Assembly: GCF_900069005.2 (NCBI RefSeq)
Contig: NZ_LN831279.1
Location: 1,839,489-1,903,488, forward strand
DNA from: Paenibacillus sp. GM2
Lineage (GTDB): Bacteria; Bacillota; Bacilli; Paenibacillales; Paenibacillaceae
DNA length: 64,000 nt
Reading direction: 5' to 3'
Part shown: positions 36,818 to 45,938 of the stretch, piece by piece
How the letters are laid out: every line of letters begins with the position of its first letter
How positions within the stretch are numbered: the stretch's first letter is position 1
Notes under the pieces: model-generated
What the model saw: only the letters and a program-made list of their open reading frames with translations
Database searches by the model: none
Told to the model about the DNA's origin: nothing
Position numbers and translations under genes: made by a program

Positions 36818-37669
36818 CTACAAACGATGATCCTTTTGAAAGTTCATAGGGAAATGCTGGTGATCGCCGTAAACCCTAAAGCGGTATCCTTCTTCTTTGT
36901 AGAATTCAATGATCTCCGGAAGAACCTGCAGCGTCTGCAGCTTTTCATGCATCAATACAACTTCCAAATCAACCTTGGTCGCTTTTTTGATGTTCTCCAC
37001 AATCTGTTCCGGATGATCCTTCAGTTTCCAGTCGTTTGATTCAATGGTCCAGTCCCAGATTTTCATTCCTTCCCGGGCAATTTGGTCGCGCAGCCCCGTA
37101 TCGTCCAACCCAGGCACTGAACCATACGGCGCACGCACCAAAAGTGGATGGGTACCTGTAATCTCATGGATCAGCGCCAGGTTGTCTTTCATCTCGGATA
37201 CGAATTGTCCCTCTTCATACAGCTTCTTGTATTGATGGGTCATGCTGTGTCCGCCGATGTAATGTCCCTCATCAACCGCGCGCTTCACCGTGCTTTGCAA
37301 ATCCTTATGCCGCAGATTGCTTCCTTGCATAAAAAAGGTCGCCTGGACGCCATGCTCCTTTAAAACGTCAAGAAACTTACCTGTCCATTCGCTCGGACCA
37401 TCATCAAACGTTAAATAGACGATTTTGCCCTCCGGCCTGGCCTCCCCGTCTTTCGGATCAGCCTTGCTCACCTTGCTCGCAAGTTGTTGGTACACCGGCT
37501 GCTCCCCTTGCTGCTCCGCAATCGCGGCTGTATTGAGCGGCAGTATCCATCTCAACAGGGCCAAACCAAACAAGCCGATGGCTGCAAATATAACTATTTG
37601 CCGCCTGCGCTGCTTAGCTCTTTTTTTTCTTTCTCTCCAACCTCGATCCAGATTTGTTCTTGCTGTCAT
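36818..37669 (-). CDS. Polysaccharide deacetylase (NodB homology domain)
   Basis: The ATG at 37669 with GGAG 11 bases upstream gives 283 residues; upstream in-frame starts lie in the promoter element. After a very basic N-terminus comes one membrane anchor (about 24-42), then the NodB domain: TFDDGPS with D89/D90, HSMTH with metal ligands H141 and H145, and RAPYGSVPG. LMHE near the C-terminus is the final catalytic motif. It is a membrane-anchored CE4 enzyme that probably deacetylates peptidoglycan or an exported amino-sugar polymer. Confidence 0.93.
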   Translation of the reverse strand: MTARTNLDRGWRERKKRAKQRRRQIVIFAAIGLFGLALLRWILPLNTAAIAEQQGEQPVYQQLASKVSKADPKDGEARPEGKIVYLTFDDGPSEWTGKFLDVLKEHGVQATFFMQGSNLRHKDLQSTVKRAVDEGHYIGGHSMTHQYKKLYEEGQFVSEMKDNLALIHEITGTHPLLVRAPYGSVPGLDDTGLRDQIAREGMKIWDWTIESNDWKLKDHPEQIVENIKKATKVDLEVVLMHEKLQTLQVLPEIIEFYKEEGYRFRVYGDHQHFPMNFQKDHRL

Positions 37670-37725
37670 TTTCAATCCATCTCCTCTCCCCATGTAAAAA
37701 AGAATAAGAGAGAGAGATGTAGAAG

Positions 37726-37759
37726 AAGTGCAGATCATGTCAAATTCATTTATAGAATT
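37726..37759 (-). promoter_or_regulatory. Shared 34-bp promoter element, copy upstream of the deacetylase
   Basis: On the minus strand a TTGACA box (37737-37742 region) sits inside the conserved block, and ATGATCTGCACTT fills the spacer. Because conservation covers the -35 and spacer, a regulator site overlapping the promoter is likely. Confidence 0.65.
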
Positions 37760-37782
37760 CGATTTCCAGCAGGTAACAAGTG

Positions 37783-37820
37783 CAAAAAAAGCGCAGAACC
37801 GAAGTTCTACGCTTTTTTAT
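37783..37820 (-). terminator. Terminator overlapping the end of the histidine kinase gene
   Basis: AAAAAAGCGCAGAAC and GTTCTACGCTTTTTT form a nearly perfect stem with a CGAA tetraloop. The kinase stop codon (37807-37809) lies within the right arm. Confidence 0.85.
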
Positions 37821-39621
37821 TTAATTGAAAATAAAATATCACCCCGTCGGAGGTGTTAATTGCGCCATAGGGCACGCCGTGCATCTCCAGGATTTTCTTG
37901 GAAATGGCAAGGCCTAAGCCGGTGCCGCCGGCCAACCGCTGGCGGGAAGGCTCCCCGCGATAAAACCGCTCCCAGATCTTCTCCAGTTGCTCGTCCGGAA
38001 TGCGTGTCCCTTTATTTTCAATGCAAATTTTTACGGTGTCCCGATCCTCCAAGAGCCTGATGAGTATGGATTCCCGCTCCGGTGTATAACGAATCGCGTT
38101 GCTGAGGAAATTGACAACGACCTGCTCAATCCGGCGCTCATTGGCCATCACTTCGATTGGCTTCAGCCACGTATTCAAATGCAATTGCTTCGCCTCGATG
38201 TCCGTAGCCAACTTCTCACATACCCGATCGATAACGGCGTCGATATAAAAGAAATCCATAGCCATGGTATAAGTCCCCGACTCATATTTGGCCAATTCCA
38301 GCATGTCCACGATCAGCAGATCCATTCTTTTCACTTCGTCCTCCATCGCCTGGAAATAATAATCCCGTTTATGGCTTGCTACCCCATCCTTCATAATTGC
38401 CAGGCAGCTCTGGATAACGCTTAGTGGAGTTTTCAACTCATGGGATACGCCGGAGATAAACTCTTTTCTCGTATTCTCCAGCTGCTTTTCCTTCTCGATG
38501 TCCTGCTCAAGTCGAAGAATATGGGAGTGCAGGCGTTCGGAGAGCACGTTAATATTACGCGACAAATCCCCGATTTCATCTTTCGTTGTGATCGGAATTT
38601 TCTCCGAAAAGTCAAGATCGGCCATTTGCCGTGTGGTACGGTTGATGCGCAGCAGCGGTCTAGTGATCTGACGGGAGTAATAGAACGATGCCAGCACGAC
38701 GAGAAGCAAAGTGGCAACAATGATGTACACATAATAATTTTTGATCATCCCGGCGGCTTCATTAACCGGCTGGAGTGACGTCATCGCGAACAGGTATGCG
38801 GGATTTCCGTCGCGATCTTGAATGCGATTCACGAAAATTTTGTAATTCACATGGTTTTCTTCATAATCGATGATCCGATTGGCATTTTTACTATCCTCCA
38901 AGTCGCCGTACAGTAGATCCGCCTGGAAAGCCAGGACACGATCCAGCATCAAGTGATTGGTGTAACGCGAGACACCTGCCCCTTCCGGTATCCGAACCTT
39001 TGTAATGGTCCCTTTGATCAGAAATGTGGGATATTTCTCATGATATTGGATCGGGTTCTCATACCGGGTGACGATCTCGTATTCCTTTTTCACCATGTGT
39101 CGGTTTTCCAGGTGGCTCTCGTCTCTTAGGTTGGGATTGCCCATCCTCTGGATCACCGGTTGACCGTTCATGATCAAACCTTCCATAGCGATTTCCTGCC
39201 CTTCCTGAATCCAAGGAGTGAGGAACGGGTTATCGCTGCCGAAGTCCTCCACGTTGATTACACTGTATAGAGGGAGGGTCATGGTTTGATTGGAGAACAT
39301 AATCTCATCCGAAGGGGCCAGCTTAATCTCCATGCTGAAGTCGTCGGTATATTTTAAATTTCCCCGGGTGTCCACGGTCGTAATCCAGGTGTTATACTTT
39401 TGATAAAAATCTTGCTCCAGCTTTGCCATCCCCTGTGTGTCCGCTGCATTATTCAGGTAGTTCTGTTCATAGGTTTGAAGCGCCGCGTTCACGTCCTTCA
39501 CTTTCTGATGAACATAAAACTGCTTGAAAAATACGGTTTGCAAGGTAAAAATAACGGCAAGAATGAACAAGCATAACCCCGTCGTTAATAGAAACAGCTT
39601 AAGAACAATGCCTTGTTTCAT
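37807..39621 (-). CDS. Sensor histidine kinase
   Basis: The 604-residue kinase has TM1 (about 7-30), a large extracellular sensor (about 31-293), TM2 (about 294-315), HAMP (about 317-370), the H-box SHELKTP with H394, and an ATPase domain ending GGTGLGLAISKKILEMHG. The sensor includes no recognised ligand motif. It overlaps the response regulator gene by four bases. The neighbouring wall-polysaccharide genes make an envelope signal plausible. Confidence 0.92.
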   Translation of the reverse strand: MKQGIVLKLFLLTTGLCLFILAVIFTLQTVFFKQFYVHQKVKDVNAALQTYEQNYLNNAADTQGMAKLEQDFYQKYNTWITTVDTRGNLKYTDDFSMEIKLAPSDEIMFSNQTMTLPLYSVINVEDFGSDNPFLTPWIQEGQEIAMEGLIMNGQPVIQRMGNPNLRDESHLENRHMVKKEYEIVTRYENPIQYHEKYPTFLIKGTITKVRIPEGAGVSRYTNHLMLDRVLAFQADLLYGDLEDSKNANRIIDYEENHVNYKIFVNRIQDRDGNPAYLFAMTSLQPVNEAAGMIKNYYVYIIVATLLLVVLASFYYSRQITRPLLRINRTTRQMADLDFSEKIPITTKDEIGDLSRNINVLSERLHSHILRLEQDIEKEKQLENTRKEFISGVSHELKTPLSVIQSCLAIMKDGVASHKRDYYFQAMEDEVKRMDLLIVDMLELAKYESGTYTMAMDFFYIDAVIDRVCEKLATDIEAKQLHLNTWLKPIEVMANERRIEQVVVNFLSNAIRYTPERESILIRLLEDRDTVKICIENKGTRIPDEQLEKIWERFYRGEPSRQRLAGGTGLGLAISKKILEMHGVPYGAINTSDGVIFYFQLNKKA

Positions 39622-40295
39622 AGCTTCTCCTCAAATTTATAGCCGGACCGAACAATCGTGGCAACGTGCTTGGCACGCTCCCCCAACTTGGCACGCAAAT
39701 TACGGATATGGCTGTTAACGGTGCGATCGTCACCGACGAAATCATACCCCCAGATCTTTGTAATCAGCTGTTCTCGGGTAATAATAACGCCTTTGTTTTT
39801 CATCAGATAAGCTAGAATTTCAAATTCCGTATGCGTCAAACTGCAGTTTTCCCCATCTACGTTAACTGTCCGGGACGGAAAATGAATGGAAATACCGCTG
39901 GCGGATAATGTATCGTCTTCTTGCTCCCGATTCTGTTTGCTCTCCAAAAGCCGCTTCGCCCGTGCCAGCAAGATGGGAGGGCTGTAGGGCTTGGTTACAT
40001 AGTCATCAGCTCCCAGTTCAAACCCCAGCAGGGTATCGTCCTCATCCGAACGGGCTGTTAACATAATAATTGGAACATTAGATCTTTTTCGAATCCGTTT
40101 GCATACGGACCATCCGTCCAGTTCTGGGAGCATTATATCGAGTATGATTAAATCTACTGCATGCGATTGGAACAACTCCAGCGCCTGCTTGCCGTCGCCA
40201 GCCTCAAGCACCGCGTATCCTTCTTCCAGCAGATAATCTTTCATCACTTCCCGTAAAATAGGCTCGTCTTCCACAATCAATATCGTGCTTGTCAT
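39618..40295 (-). CDS. Response regulator, OmpR/PhoB family
   Basis: The 225-residue protein has a receiver domain with D53 (ILDIMLPELDGW), T and K in MLTARSD and VTKPY, and a winged-helix DNA-binding domain (about 125-223; GDDRTVNSHIRNLRAKLGE). It pairs with the kinase it overlaps. It may bind the shared 34-bp element upstream of the SGNH and deacetylase genes; that is an inference from proximity. Confidence 0.93.
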   Translation of the reverse strand: MTSTILIVEDEPILREVMKDYLLEEGYAVLEAGDGKQALELFQSHAVDLIILDIMLPELDGWSVCKRIRKRSNVPIIMLTARSDEDDTLLGFELGADDYVTKPYSPPILLARAKRLLESKQNREQEDDTLSASGISIHFPSRTVNVDGENCSLTHTEFEILAYLMKNKGVIITREQLITKIWGYDFVGDDRTVNSHIRNLRAKLGERAKHVATIVRSGYKFEEKL

Positions 40296-40521
40296 ATAAC
40301 TACCTCACCCTGTTTTTCTTGCCTCCCAAAAGCTTGAGACTTTTTTCCATTCTCCATATGAGTATAATTGGATGCTAGCATGTTTTCAAAAACCAAACAA
40401 ATGCACTCGGGTGTTATTTCTTCTATACAACCGTCGCGAAAGCGCTTAATATTTTCTATAGTAAATGGCTTTACATACGCTACGCTGAAGTGAACTTATT
40501 CGTGAAGGGGTCATTGCAAAC

Positions 40522-41697
40522 ATGCTGGAACTGAAATTAGCCAACCAATTGAAAAAAACGCTAAAAGCAAGTATTGATCGTCAGGAAATCGCCGGTGCGA
40601 ACTTTATGGTAATTAAGGATGGAAATATGGTTTTTTATCATGAAGACGGCTTGGCCGATATTGAATCGGGACGCCCGATGACCAGGGATTCTATCTTTCG
40701 CTTATATTCGATGACAAAGCCGATTACCGCCACTTCCGTCATGATGCTGCTGGAACGCGGGGAGATCGATTTATTCGATCCGGTAAGCCGCTATATTCCA
40801 GGATTTAATAACCCGCAGGTCGAGAACAACGGTGAATGGGTACCTGCCAGTCGCGAGGTTAATATTCATGATTTGCTGAACATGACATCGGGATTAGTAT
40901 ATGGTGGAACCGATCAGGCTGGGCAATATACCGAAGCACTGTTTCAAGAAATGAACGAGCGATTGTATGGTAAGAATCCCATGAGCACCCTGGAGTTCGC
41001 GAACCGCCTGGGGCAGGGCCCCCTTTCGTTCGAGCCAGGATCGAGCTGGCAATACGGAGCATCGGCGGATATCCTTGGCGCAATTGTAGAGTCGGTCAGC
41101 GGCATGCGATACGGCGAGTTTTTGCAAAAGGAAATTTTCGACCCATTAGAGATGAAAGATACCGGATTTTGGCTGCCTGAGGAAAAAAGATCCCGCCTGG
41201 TGAAAACCTATCAGGATGATGGTGCAGGCGGCTTGAAGCTGTTTGCGGAAACCCATCTGGGAATACAACATCAGATGGATCAGCAGCCCGCATTCGAATC
41301 TGGCGGAGCGGGTCTGGCGTCTACAATTGACGATGCCGCCCGGTTTACAACGATGCTGATGAATCAGGGAAGCTGCAACGGTATTCAGCTATTAAGGCCA
41401 AGAACTGTTCAATATTTAACTTCAGCGGCTCTCACGGACTGGCAGCAAAAAGGCTTTGATACATGGCATACTTTCCACGGCTATAGCTATGGCAACCAAA
41501 TGCGCATCATGACCAACCCGGAAAAAGCCGGATTGATCGGCAGTTCCGGCGAATATGGCTGGGACGGCTGGCTTGGAGCATACTTCTGCAACAGCCCTCA
41601 AGACGGTCTGACCATCCTGTTTATGATCCAGAAAAAAGATGCCGGTACGATGGCGATTACACGCAAGCTGCGGAATATCGTGTTCAGCGGTTTGTAA
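40522..41697 (+). CDS. Beta-lactamase-family serine hydrolase (class C-like/esterase)
   Basis: The 391-residue protein lacks a signal peptide. S63-M-T-K66 is the SxxK catalytic motif; WQYGASADILG (about 173-183) is at the YxN position, with Ala replacing Asn region residues typical of esterase-like members. GEYGWDGWLGAYF near the C-terminus replaces the KTG box, as in EstB-type esterases. Cytoplasmic esterase or amide hydrolase is more likely than antibiotic resistance. It stands alone between the two-component system and helD. Confidence 0.88.
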   Translation: MLELKLANQLKKTLKASIDRQEIAGANFMVIKDGNMVFYHEDGLADIESGRPMTRDSIFRLYSMTKPITATSVMMLLERGEIDLFDPVSRYIPGFNNPQVENNGEWVPASREVNIHDLLNMTSGLVYGGTDQAGQYTEALFQEMNERLYGKNPMSTLEFANRLGQGPLSFEPGSSWQYGASADILGAIVESVSGMRYGEFLQKEIFDPLEMKDTGFWLPEEKRSRLVKTYQDDGAGGLKLFAETHLGIQHQMDQQPAFESGGAGLASTIDDAARFTTMLMNQGSCNGIQLLRPRTVQYLTSAALTDWQQKGFDTWHTFHGYSYGNQMRIMTNPEKAGLIGSSGEYGWDGWLGAYFCNSPQDGLTILFMIQKKDAGTMAITRKLRNIVFSGL

Positions 41698-41711
41698 ATT
41701 GTGTTGATTTA

Positions 41712-41750
41712 ATAAAAGATAGACTTGGTCGGTGAACTGGCCAAGTCTAT
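41712..41750 (-). terminator. Terminator of helD
   Basis: ATAGACTTGG and CCAAGTCTAT are perfect ten-base arms with a 12-base loop; on the minus strand CTTTTATT follows. Confidence 0.7.
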
Positions 41751-41867
41751 CTGCATAAGGAAACTTTCTCAATATTCTCCACCTGATTCCCAGACTCATT
41801 GAATGGATAATCCTCTAAGTCGGCCCATTTCATCTGAGTTGCGGTTTTCTGCGATCTTTCAGCCTGT

Positions 41868-41942
41868 AACGGACAATTTGGTCCATTACAAGGGCTGCAT
41901 ACCCAAAATGGAGCGCTAAACGGACACTTTTGACCATTAAGC
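41868..41942. repeat. Two ACGGACA-N-TTTG-type repeat units
   Basis: GTAACGGACAATTTGGTCCATTAC and a related unit CTAAACGGACACTTTTGACC-ATTAAG lie 30 bases apart, each an imperfect palindrome. The second overlaps the helD stop. Similar units may occur elsewhere in the genome. Confidence 0.4.
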
Positions 41943-44402
41943 GTATAAATTGCGGTTTATGTTCTCCACAAAGGGCGTCCAATCGCCAGTCGAGTAGAGC
42001 AGCAGTTCATGCATGGCCCGCGTACAGGCGGTGTATAGAAGCTTGCGATCATTGCCGCGGCTATAGGCTTGAGACGAGGCTTCATAGATTAAGACGGCGT
42101 CGAACTCAATCCCCTTGGCCAGATATACGGGAATGACCATCACACCTTTATCAAACTGTATCGTCTGCTTCGTAATCAGCTGCAATTTTAGGCTTCCTTG
42201 TGCCTGCAATGATTCAAAGGCTGCACGGCTTTCCGCCGCTGTCTTCGTGATAACGGCAATCGAGTCATAGCCTTCGGCTTGAAGTACCGCAATATCTTGC
42301 AGTATCTGCGCATCACGTATCTCCCCGCCTTCTAATCTGGCAAGAATCGGCTTCGGTCCCCTTCTGTCAAACGGCACGATCTCCGACTCTTCCGGGAGCA
42401 GTTCCTTTGTGAACTCTACAATCTCCCGTGTTGAACGATAACTTCTCATCAGGCGGATCAAGCTGGTCTTATCTTCCCCATAAAGCCTGACCAGCGGCGA
42501 ATCATCCCCATGCAATCTTGTAGACTGCGTGAAGATCGCCTGCGCAAAATCGCCGAGCACCGTCATGCGGGCACGAGGAAACAGCTTCTTGAGATATTCG
42601 TATTGAAATGCCGAATAATCCTGTCCTTCATCAATGAAGACATGGCGGATCTCCGTGTTCGTCCGAACACCCTCAATCAGTTCTTTTAAATACAAGTATG
42701 GAGTCGCATCCTCATAAAACAATTCATTCTGACCCAGCTTCTCTCTGGTTTGCCGGCAAATTTCAGACCATAGAGCAGGAATCTCCCCCTCTTGCGTCTT
42801 CTCTTGATAATGCGCTTCCGCTTCAAACAATTGGTCGTATAACCCCCGGACATCTATAAAAGATAATTTCTTCACGTTTTGTCTTACCGGTTTGAAGTTC
42901 TGCTTCACAATCCTCTGGCTAAGCGATTTTTTCTCCTGCTCGGCAAAGTCGAAGTCACCTTCATCTTTCCGGCGCTTTTTGCTTATGATCTCGTACACTT
43001 CCGCATAACGCTCGGCAATATCAAACACTTCCCGATCCCTATGCAGCTCGCCGAAAACTTCCTCATATTGTTCAATGTCAAGATATTGGAGTTCCTCCTC
43101 TACCCAGCAGGCTTCGCGTTCTTTGCGTTCCAGAATCGATAGCTCCTTCATAAGCCATTTCTGCAGCAGATCGATCCGATTGGCCAGGCTCAGGGTAAAG
43201 TCATAACTGTAAAATTGCGTGCTTATCTGCTCCGCAGTGATCAGATCACGGTCGCGAAACCGAATACTTTTAAAGAGCATTCCCTCCTGCCCTAGCCACA
43301 GGGCATAATTCTGCAAAGCTGTCAAGAAAGCCTCCGAAGCCTTGTATTTCATTCCCTGAAGCCGAGCCTCGTACTCCGGCATTGATTGTGCGGTCAGCAC
43401 ATATTCGATCTGATCGAACGGGTCCTCCAGGCGCAAGGATGAACCCAGCCAATATTCGAGGTACTCCTGGAAAGTCGTCTGCTGCATATTCTCCTCCCCC
43501 AGCTCCGGAAGTACAGAGGATACATAGCTGTTAAAGATCGGATTCGGCGAGAAAAGAACGATCTGATCGGCCTTGAGTGTATCGCGGTTCTTATACAATA
43601 GGTAGGCTGCACGCTGCAAAGCCGCAGAGGTCTTGCCGCTGCCGGCAGCTCCCTGCACAATAAGCAGCCGGCTGTGATCGTCACGAATGATCGCGTTCTG
43701 CTCCTTCTGAATCGTCGCTACGATGCTTTTCATTTGCGAGTCCGCGCCTTTAGACAAGACTTGCTGGAGCAGCTCATCACCGATCGTAACATTCGCATCA
43801 AACATGTTGCGGATTTGTCCATTTTGAATCTGATATTGCCGCTTCAACTCCATCGATCCCGTAATCCTGCCAACAGGCGTGTCATAAAAGGCCGTACCGA
43901 GGGAATGATCGTAGTAGAGACTGGCAATGGGAGTGCGCCAATCATACACCAGGAAGTTTAGTCCATCTTCTTCAACGAAAGAAGCTACACCGATATAGAT
44001 ATGCTCCGTCAAATTCAAGCCGTCCTCTTGAAAATCGATGCGTCCAAAATAAGGTGAGGGCAGCAGCCGATGCAAGCTCTTCCATTGCTGGCTGAGCATG
44101 CGATGACGGCGCTCCCGCTCGGATAAAACTGCGGCTTGCTGATTAATGTTATGGAAGGTCTCCTCAAAGTCCTCATCCGAGCTTGTGTTGACCGTTACTT
44201 CTTCCCAGAAGTGCCTGCGCATCTCCGAAGCCTGCTCACGCGTCCCGGTAACCTCCGGCTCCAGTTCGTCGATCCTTGCTTGCAGCTTCTCTCTAACCTG
44301 ATCCAGTCGCGCCTGCTCTATCTGCCATTCCTTCGCTTCCATATTCTTCTGAACACACTCCTTTTCATTCCGAAAAATGGGCATTGACAAATCAGAAGTC
44401 AC
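41937..44402 (-). CDS. helD: RNA polymerase recycling ATPase HelD
   Basis: The 821-residue protein is a superfamily 1 helicase-like ATPase with the HelD N-terminal coiled-coil (MEAKEWQIEQARLDQVREKLQARIDELEP), Walker A GAAGSGKTSAALQRAAYLLY near residue 255, Walker B FIDEGQDYS, and C-terminal motifs (LIRLMRSYRST, LLYTACTRAMHELLLY). HelD clears stalled RNA polymerase from nucleic acid and affects rifamycin tolerance. The start is uncertain: an ATG at 44402 has no ribosome site, while the internal ATG at about 44342 has AAGGAG 15 bases upstream. Confidence 0.93.
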   Translation of the reverse strand: MTSDLSMPIFRNEKECVQKNMEAKEWQIEQARLDQVREKLQARIDELEPEVTGTREQASEMRRHFWEEVTVNTSSDEDFEETFHNINQQAAVLSERERRHRMLSQQWKSLHRLLPSPYFGRIDFQEDGLNLTEHIYIGVASFVEEDGLNFLVYDWRTPIASLYYDHSLGTAFYDTPVGRITGSMELKRQYQIQNGQIRNMFDANVTIGDELLQQVLSKGADSQMKSIVATIQKEQNAIIRDDHSRLLIVQGAAGSGKTSAALQRAAYLLYKNRDTLKADQIVLFSPNPIFNSYVSSVLPELGEENMQQTTFQEYLEYWLGSSLRLEDPFDQIEYVLTAQSMPEYEARLQGMKYKASEAFLTALQNYALWLGQEGMLFKSIRFRDRDLITAEQISTQFYSYDFTLSLANRIDLLQKWLMKELSILERKEREACWVEEELQYLDIEQYEEVFGELHRDREVFDIAERYAEVYEIISKKRRKDEGDFDFAEQEKKSLSQRIVKQNFKPVRQNVKKLSFIDVRGLYDQLFEAEAHYQEKTQEGEIPALWSEICRQTREKLGQNELFYEDATPYLYLKELIEGVRTNTEIRHVFIDEGQDYSAFQYEYLKKLFPRARMTVLGDFAQAIFTQSTRLHGDDSPLVRLYGEDKTSLIRLMRSYRSTREIVEFTKELLPEESEIVPFDRRGPKPILARLEGGEIRDAQILQDIAVLQAEGYDSIAVITKTAAESRAAFESLQAQGSLKLQLITKQTIQFDKGVMVIPVYLAKGIEFDAVLIYEASSQAYSRGNDRKLLYTACTRAMHELLLYSTGDWTPFVENINRNLYA

Positions 44403-44413
44403 TGGTGTACAAT
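44384..44413 (+). promoter_or_regulatory. Sigma-A promoter pointing away from helD
   Basis: TTGACA (44384-44389) and TACAAT (44408-44413) are 18 bases apart on the plus strand, overlapping the helD start region. It would start RNA near 44420. Confidence 0.6.
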
Positions 44414-44419
44414 AAAATT

Positions 44420-44537
44420 AGGAATAGTAATTATAATAATCAGCTTTACTTTGATTTGAAATGCGCTATTGATTATATCATAGCGTTTTTAGTGTTTCAA
44501 TTTATTTATTTTACTTGGTCATTTGACCAAGTTTTTT
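44420..44537 (+). ncRNA. Candidate small RNA opposite helD
   Basis: Between the promoter and two terminator hairpins (44464-44490: CGCTAT/ATAGCG then T5; 44513-44537: ACTTGGTC/GACCAAGT then T5) there is no ORF with a ribosome site. The result would be an RNA of about 70-120 bases. It matches no RNA family I can name. Confidence 0.4.
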
Positions 44538-44643
44538 GTTTGACGAAACCCGACCGGCCTGAAATTTCTCGTCCCCTTCAAAGTTTGGGTTTACCCCTGA
44601 TAAACCTGAAAAAGAGCATTGCCAAAGTTTCGCGATGACACAA

Positions 44644-44682
44644 AAACGAATGCCCAATTAAAGGCATCCGTTTCTTTTTTTT
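44644..44682 (+). terminator. Third plus-strand terminator downstream of the candidate RNA
   Basis: AAACGAATGCC and GGCATCCGTTT form an 11-base stem with one mismatch followed by CTTTTTTTT. It also insulates the convergent azlD gene. The remaining sequence to 44820 holds no supported gene. Confidence 0.7.
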
Positions 44683-44820
44683 CAAATCTTTCTCTAAATC
44701 CTGAATGAATATAATTCTCTACTTTATAAAGTGAGCGTCCTACCTTGTTTTCAGTTCAACCTTACCTAAATAGGAATTGCCCTTCAAAACAGATCCTGAC
44801 AGCGATCACAACTTCGCCTT

Positions 44821-45147
44821 TCAGAAAATGAAACGCAACACCATGATAGAAATAATACCGACTACTACAGTTCCTAGTAAACTCCGCGTGAATTTAGCCA
44901 CAATGAAAGTTGGCAAGGCCGCCAATAACTCCAGGTTGCTGTGTAAGGGAGACAATTCTCCATTCTTCATAAGCAGCTCTTGTCCGACCAGCGCCGCCAT
45001 GACGGCGATTGGAACATAATTCAACCAGCGCATTCCCCAATCCGGTATTTGTATGCGACTAAGCACAACAAGCGGAAGCACCCTTGGAATGAGGGTAACA
45101 ATGGATGCCCCGATAATAATCAGAAGAATTGACCATCTTACTTCCAT
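44821..45147 (-). CDS. azlD: AzlD family branched-chain amino-acid export subunit
   Basis: The 108-residue protein has four predicted helices and the AzlD opening IGASIVTLIPRVLPLVVLSRI. AzlC and AzlD together export branched-chain amino acids or analogues such as 4-azaleucine. The gene overlaps azlC by ten bases. Confidence 0.9.
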   Translation of the reverse strand: MEVRWSILLIIIGASIVTLIPRVLPLVVLSRIQIPDWGMRWLNYVPIAVMAALVGQELLMKNGELSPLHSNLELLAALPTFIVAKFTRSLLGTVVVGIISIMVLRFIF

Positions 45148-45869
45148 TTTTCCACCGCCATTCCAATTGTCGAGGCAATAATTGTAGCTATGATGACGCC
45201 TACACTTCCTGAGGTCAGCAGGGATACGCCTACAACAATGATCACTGCGCTTACAGCGACCACAATATCTACAGCCACTTTAGAACGGCTGACCATCAGC
45301 AGAACCAGCAATCCAATAAACATGGCTGGCAAGGCAAAGTCCAGACCAAATTTCTGGGGATCTGTAATCCACTGTCCCAAGAAGGCTCCGGCAATATTGG
45401 CGATGACCCAATTCAGATATGCGGTTATGTTTAGGCCGTGCATCCATTGATCACTGATGTATGTCTTGTTCGCGGTCTGAGCCATGGCAACACCAAATGT
45501 CTCATCGGTGAGCAAGGAGCCTATTAACATGTTCTTCAAGGGAGATAAATGGCGAAAATAAGGCGATAATGCCGCACTCAATAAAAGGTGCCGAAGATTC
45601 ACAAAGAATATCGTAAAGATAATAGCCGAAGCGGAGCCATTTGCCGCCACCATCCCGGCAATAATAAATTGAGCGGAGCCAGCATAGACTAGCAAGCTCA
45701 TCAGGGTGATCTCAGTGATGCTTAGTCCTGATGTTTTTCCCAGCACTCCGGCAGCAAATCCGATGCTCAAGTACCCCAATAAGGTAGGAATACAGTCTTT
45801 TACTCCCTGTAAGAAGCTCTCTCCGCTAACTTCAACCCCATGTTGCTTGATTTGCAAATTCTCTTGCAT
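45138..45869 (-). CDS. azlC: AzlC family branched-chain amino-acid exporter
   Basis: The 243-residue protein has about seven helices; PTLLGYLSIGFAAGVLGKTSGLS and NLRHLLLSAALSPYFRHL are typical of AzlC. GGAGAGG lies before the ATG. It is 69 bases downstream of the AraC-type gene on the same strand, which may regulate it. Confidence 0.92.
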   Translation of the reverse strand: MQENLQIKQHGVEVSGESFLQGVKDCIPTLLGYLSIGFAAGVLGKTSGLSITEITLMSLLVYAGSAQFIIAGMVAANGSASAIIFTIFFVNLRHLLLSAALSPYFRHLSPLKNMLIGSLLTDETFGVAMAQTANKTYISDQWMHGLNITAYLNWVIANIAGAFLGQWITDPQKFGLDFALPAMFIGLLVLLMVSRSKVAVDIVVAVSAVIIVVGVSLLTSGSVGVIIATIIASTIGMAVEKWK

Positions 45870-45938
45870 CTTATGATCCTCTCCACCTTTTCTCTATCTG
45901 TGTCTTCATTATAATAGAAAAACGGCCGATTTTCCGAG

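Noticed and set aside
44384..44638. 84-codon plus-strand frame beside helD
   Set aside because: It starts upstream of the predicted transcription start, crosses two terminator hairpins and has no ribosome site.
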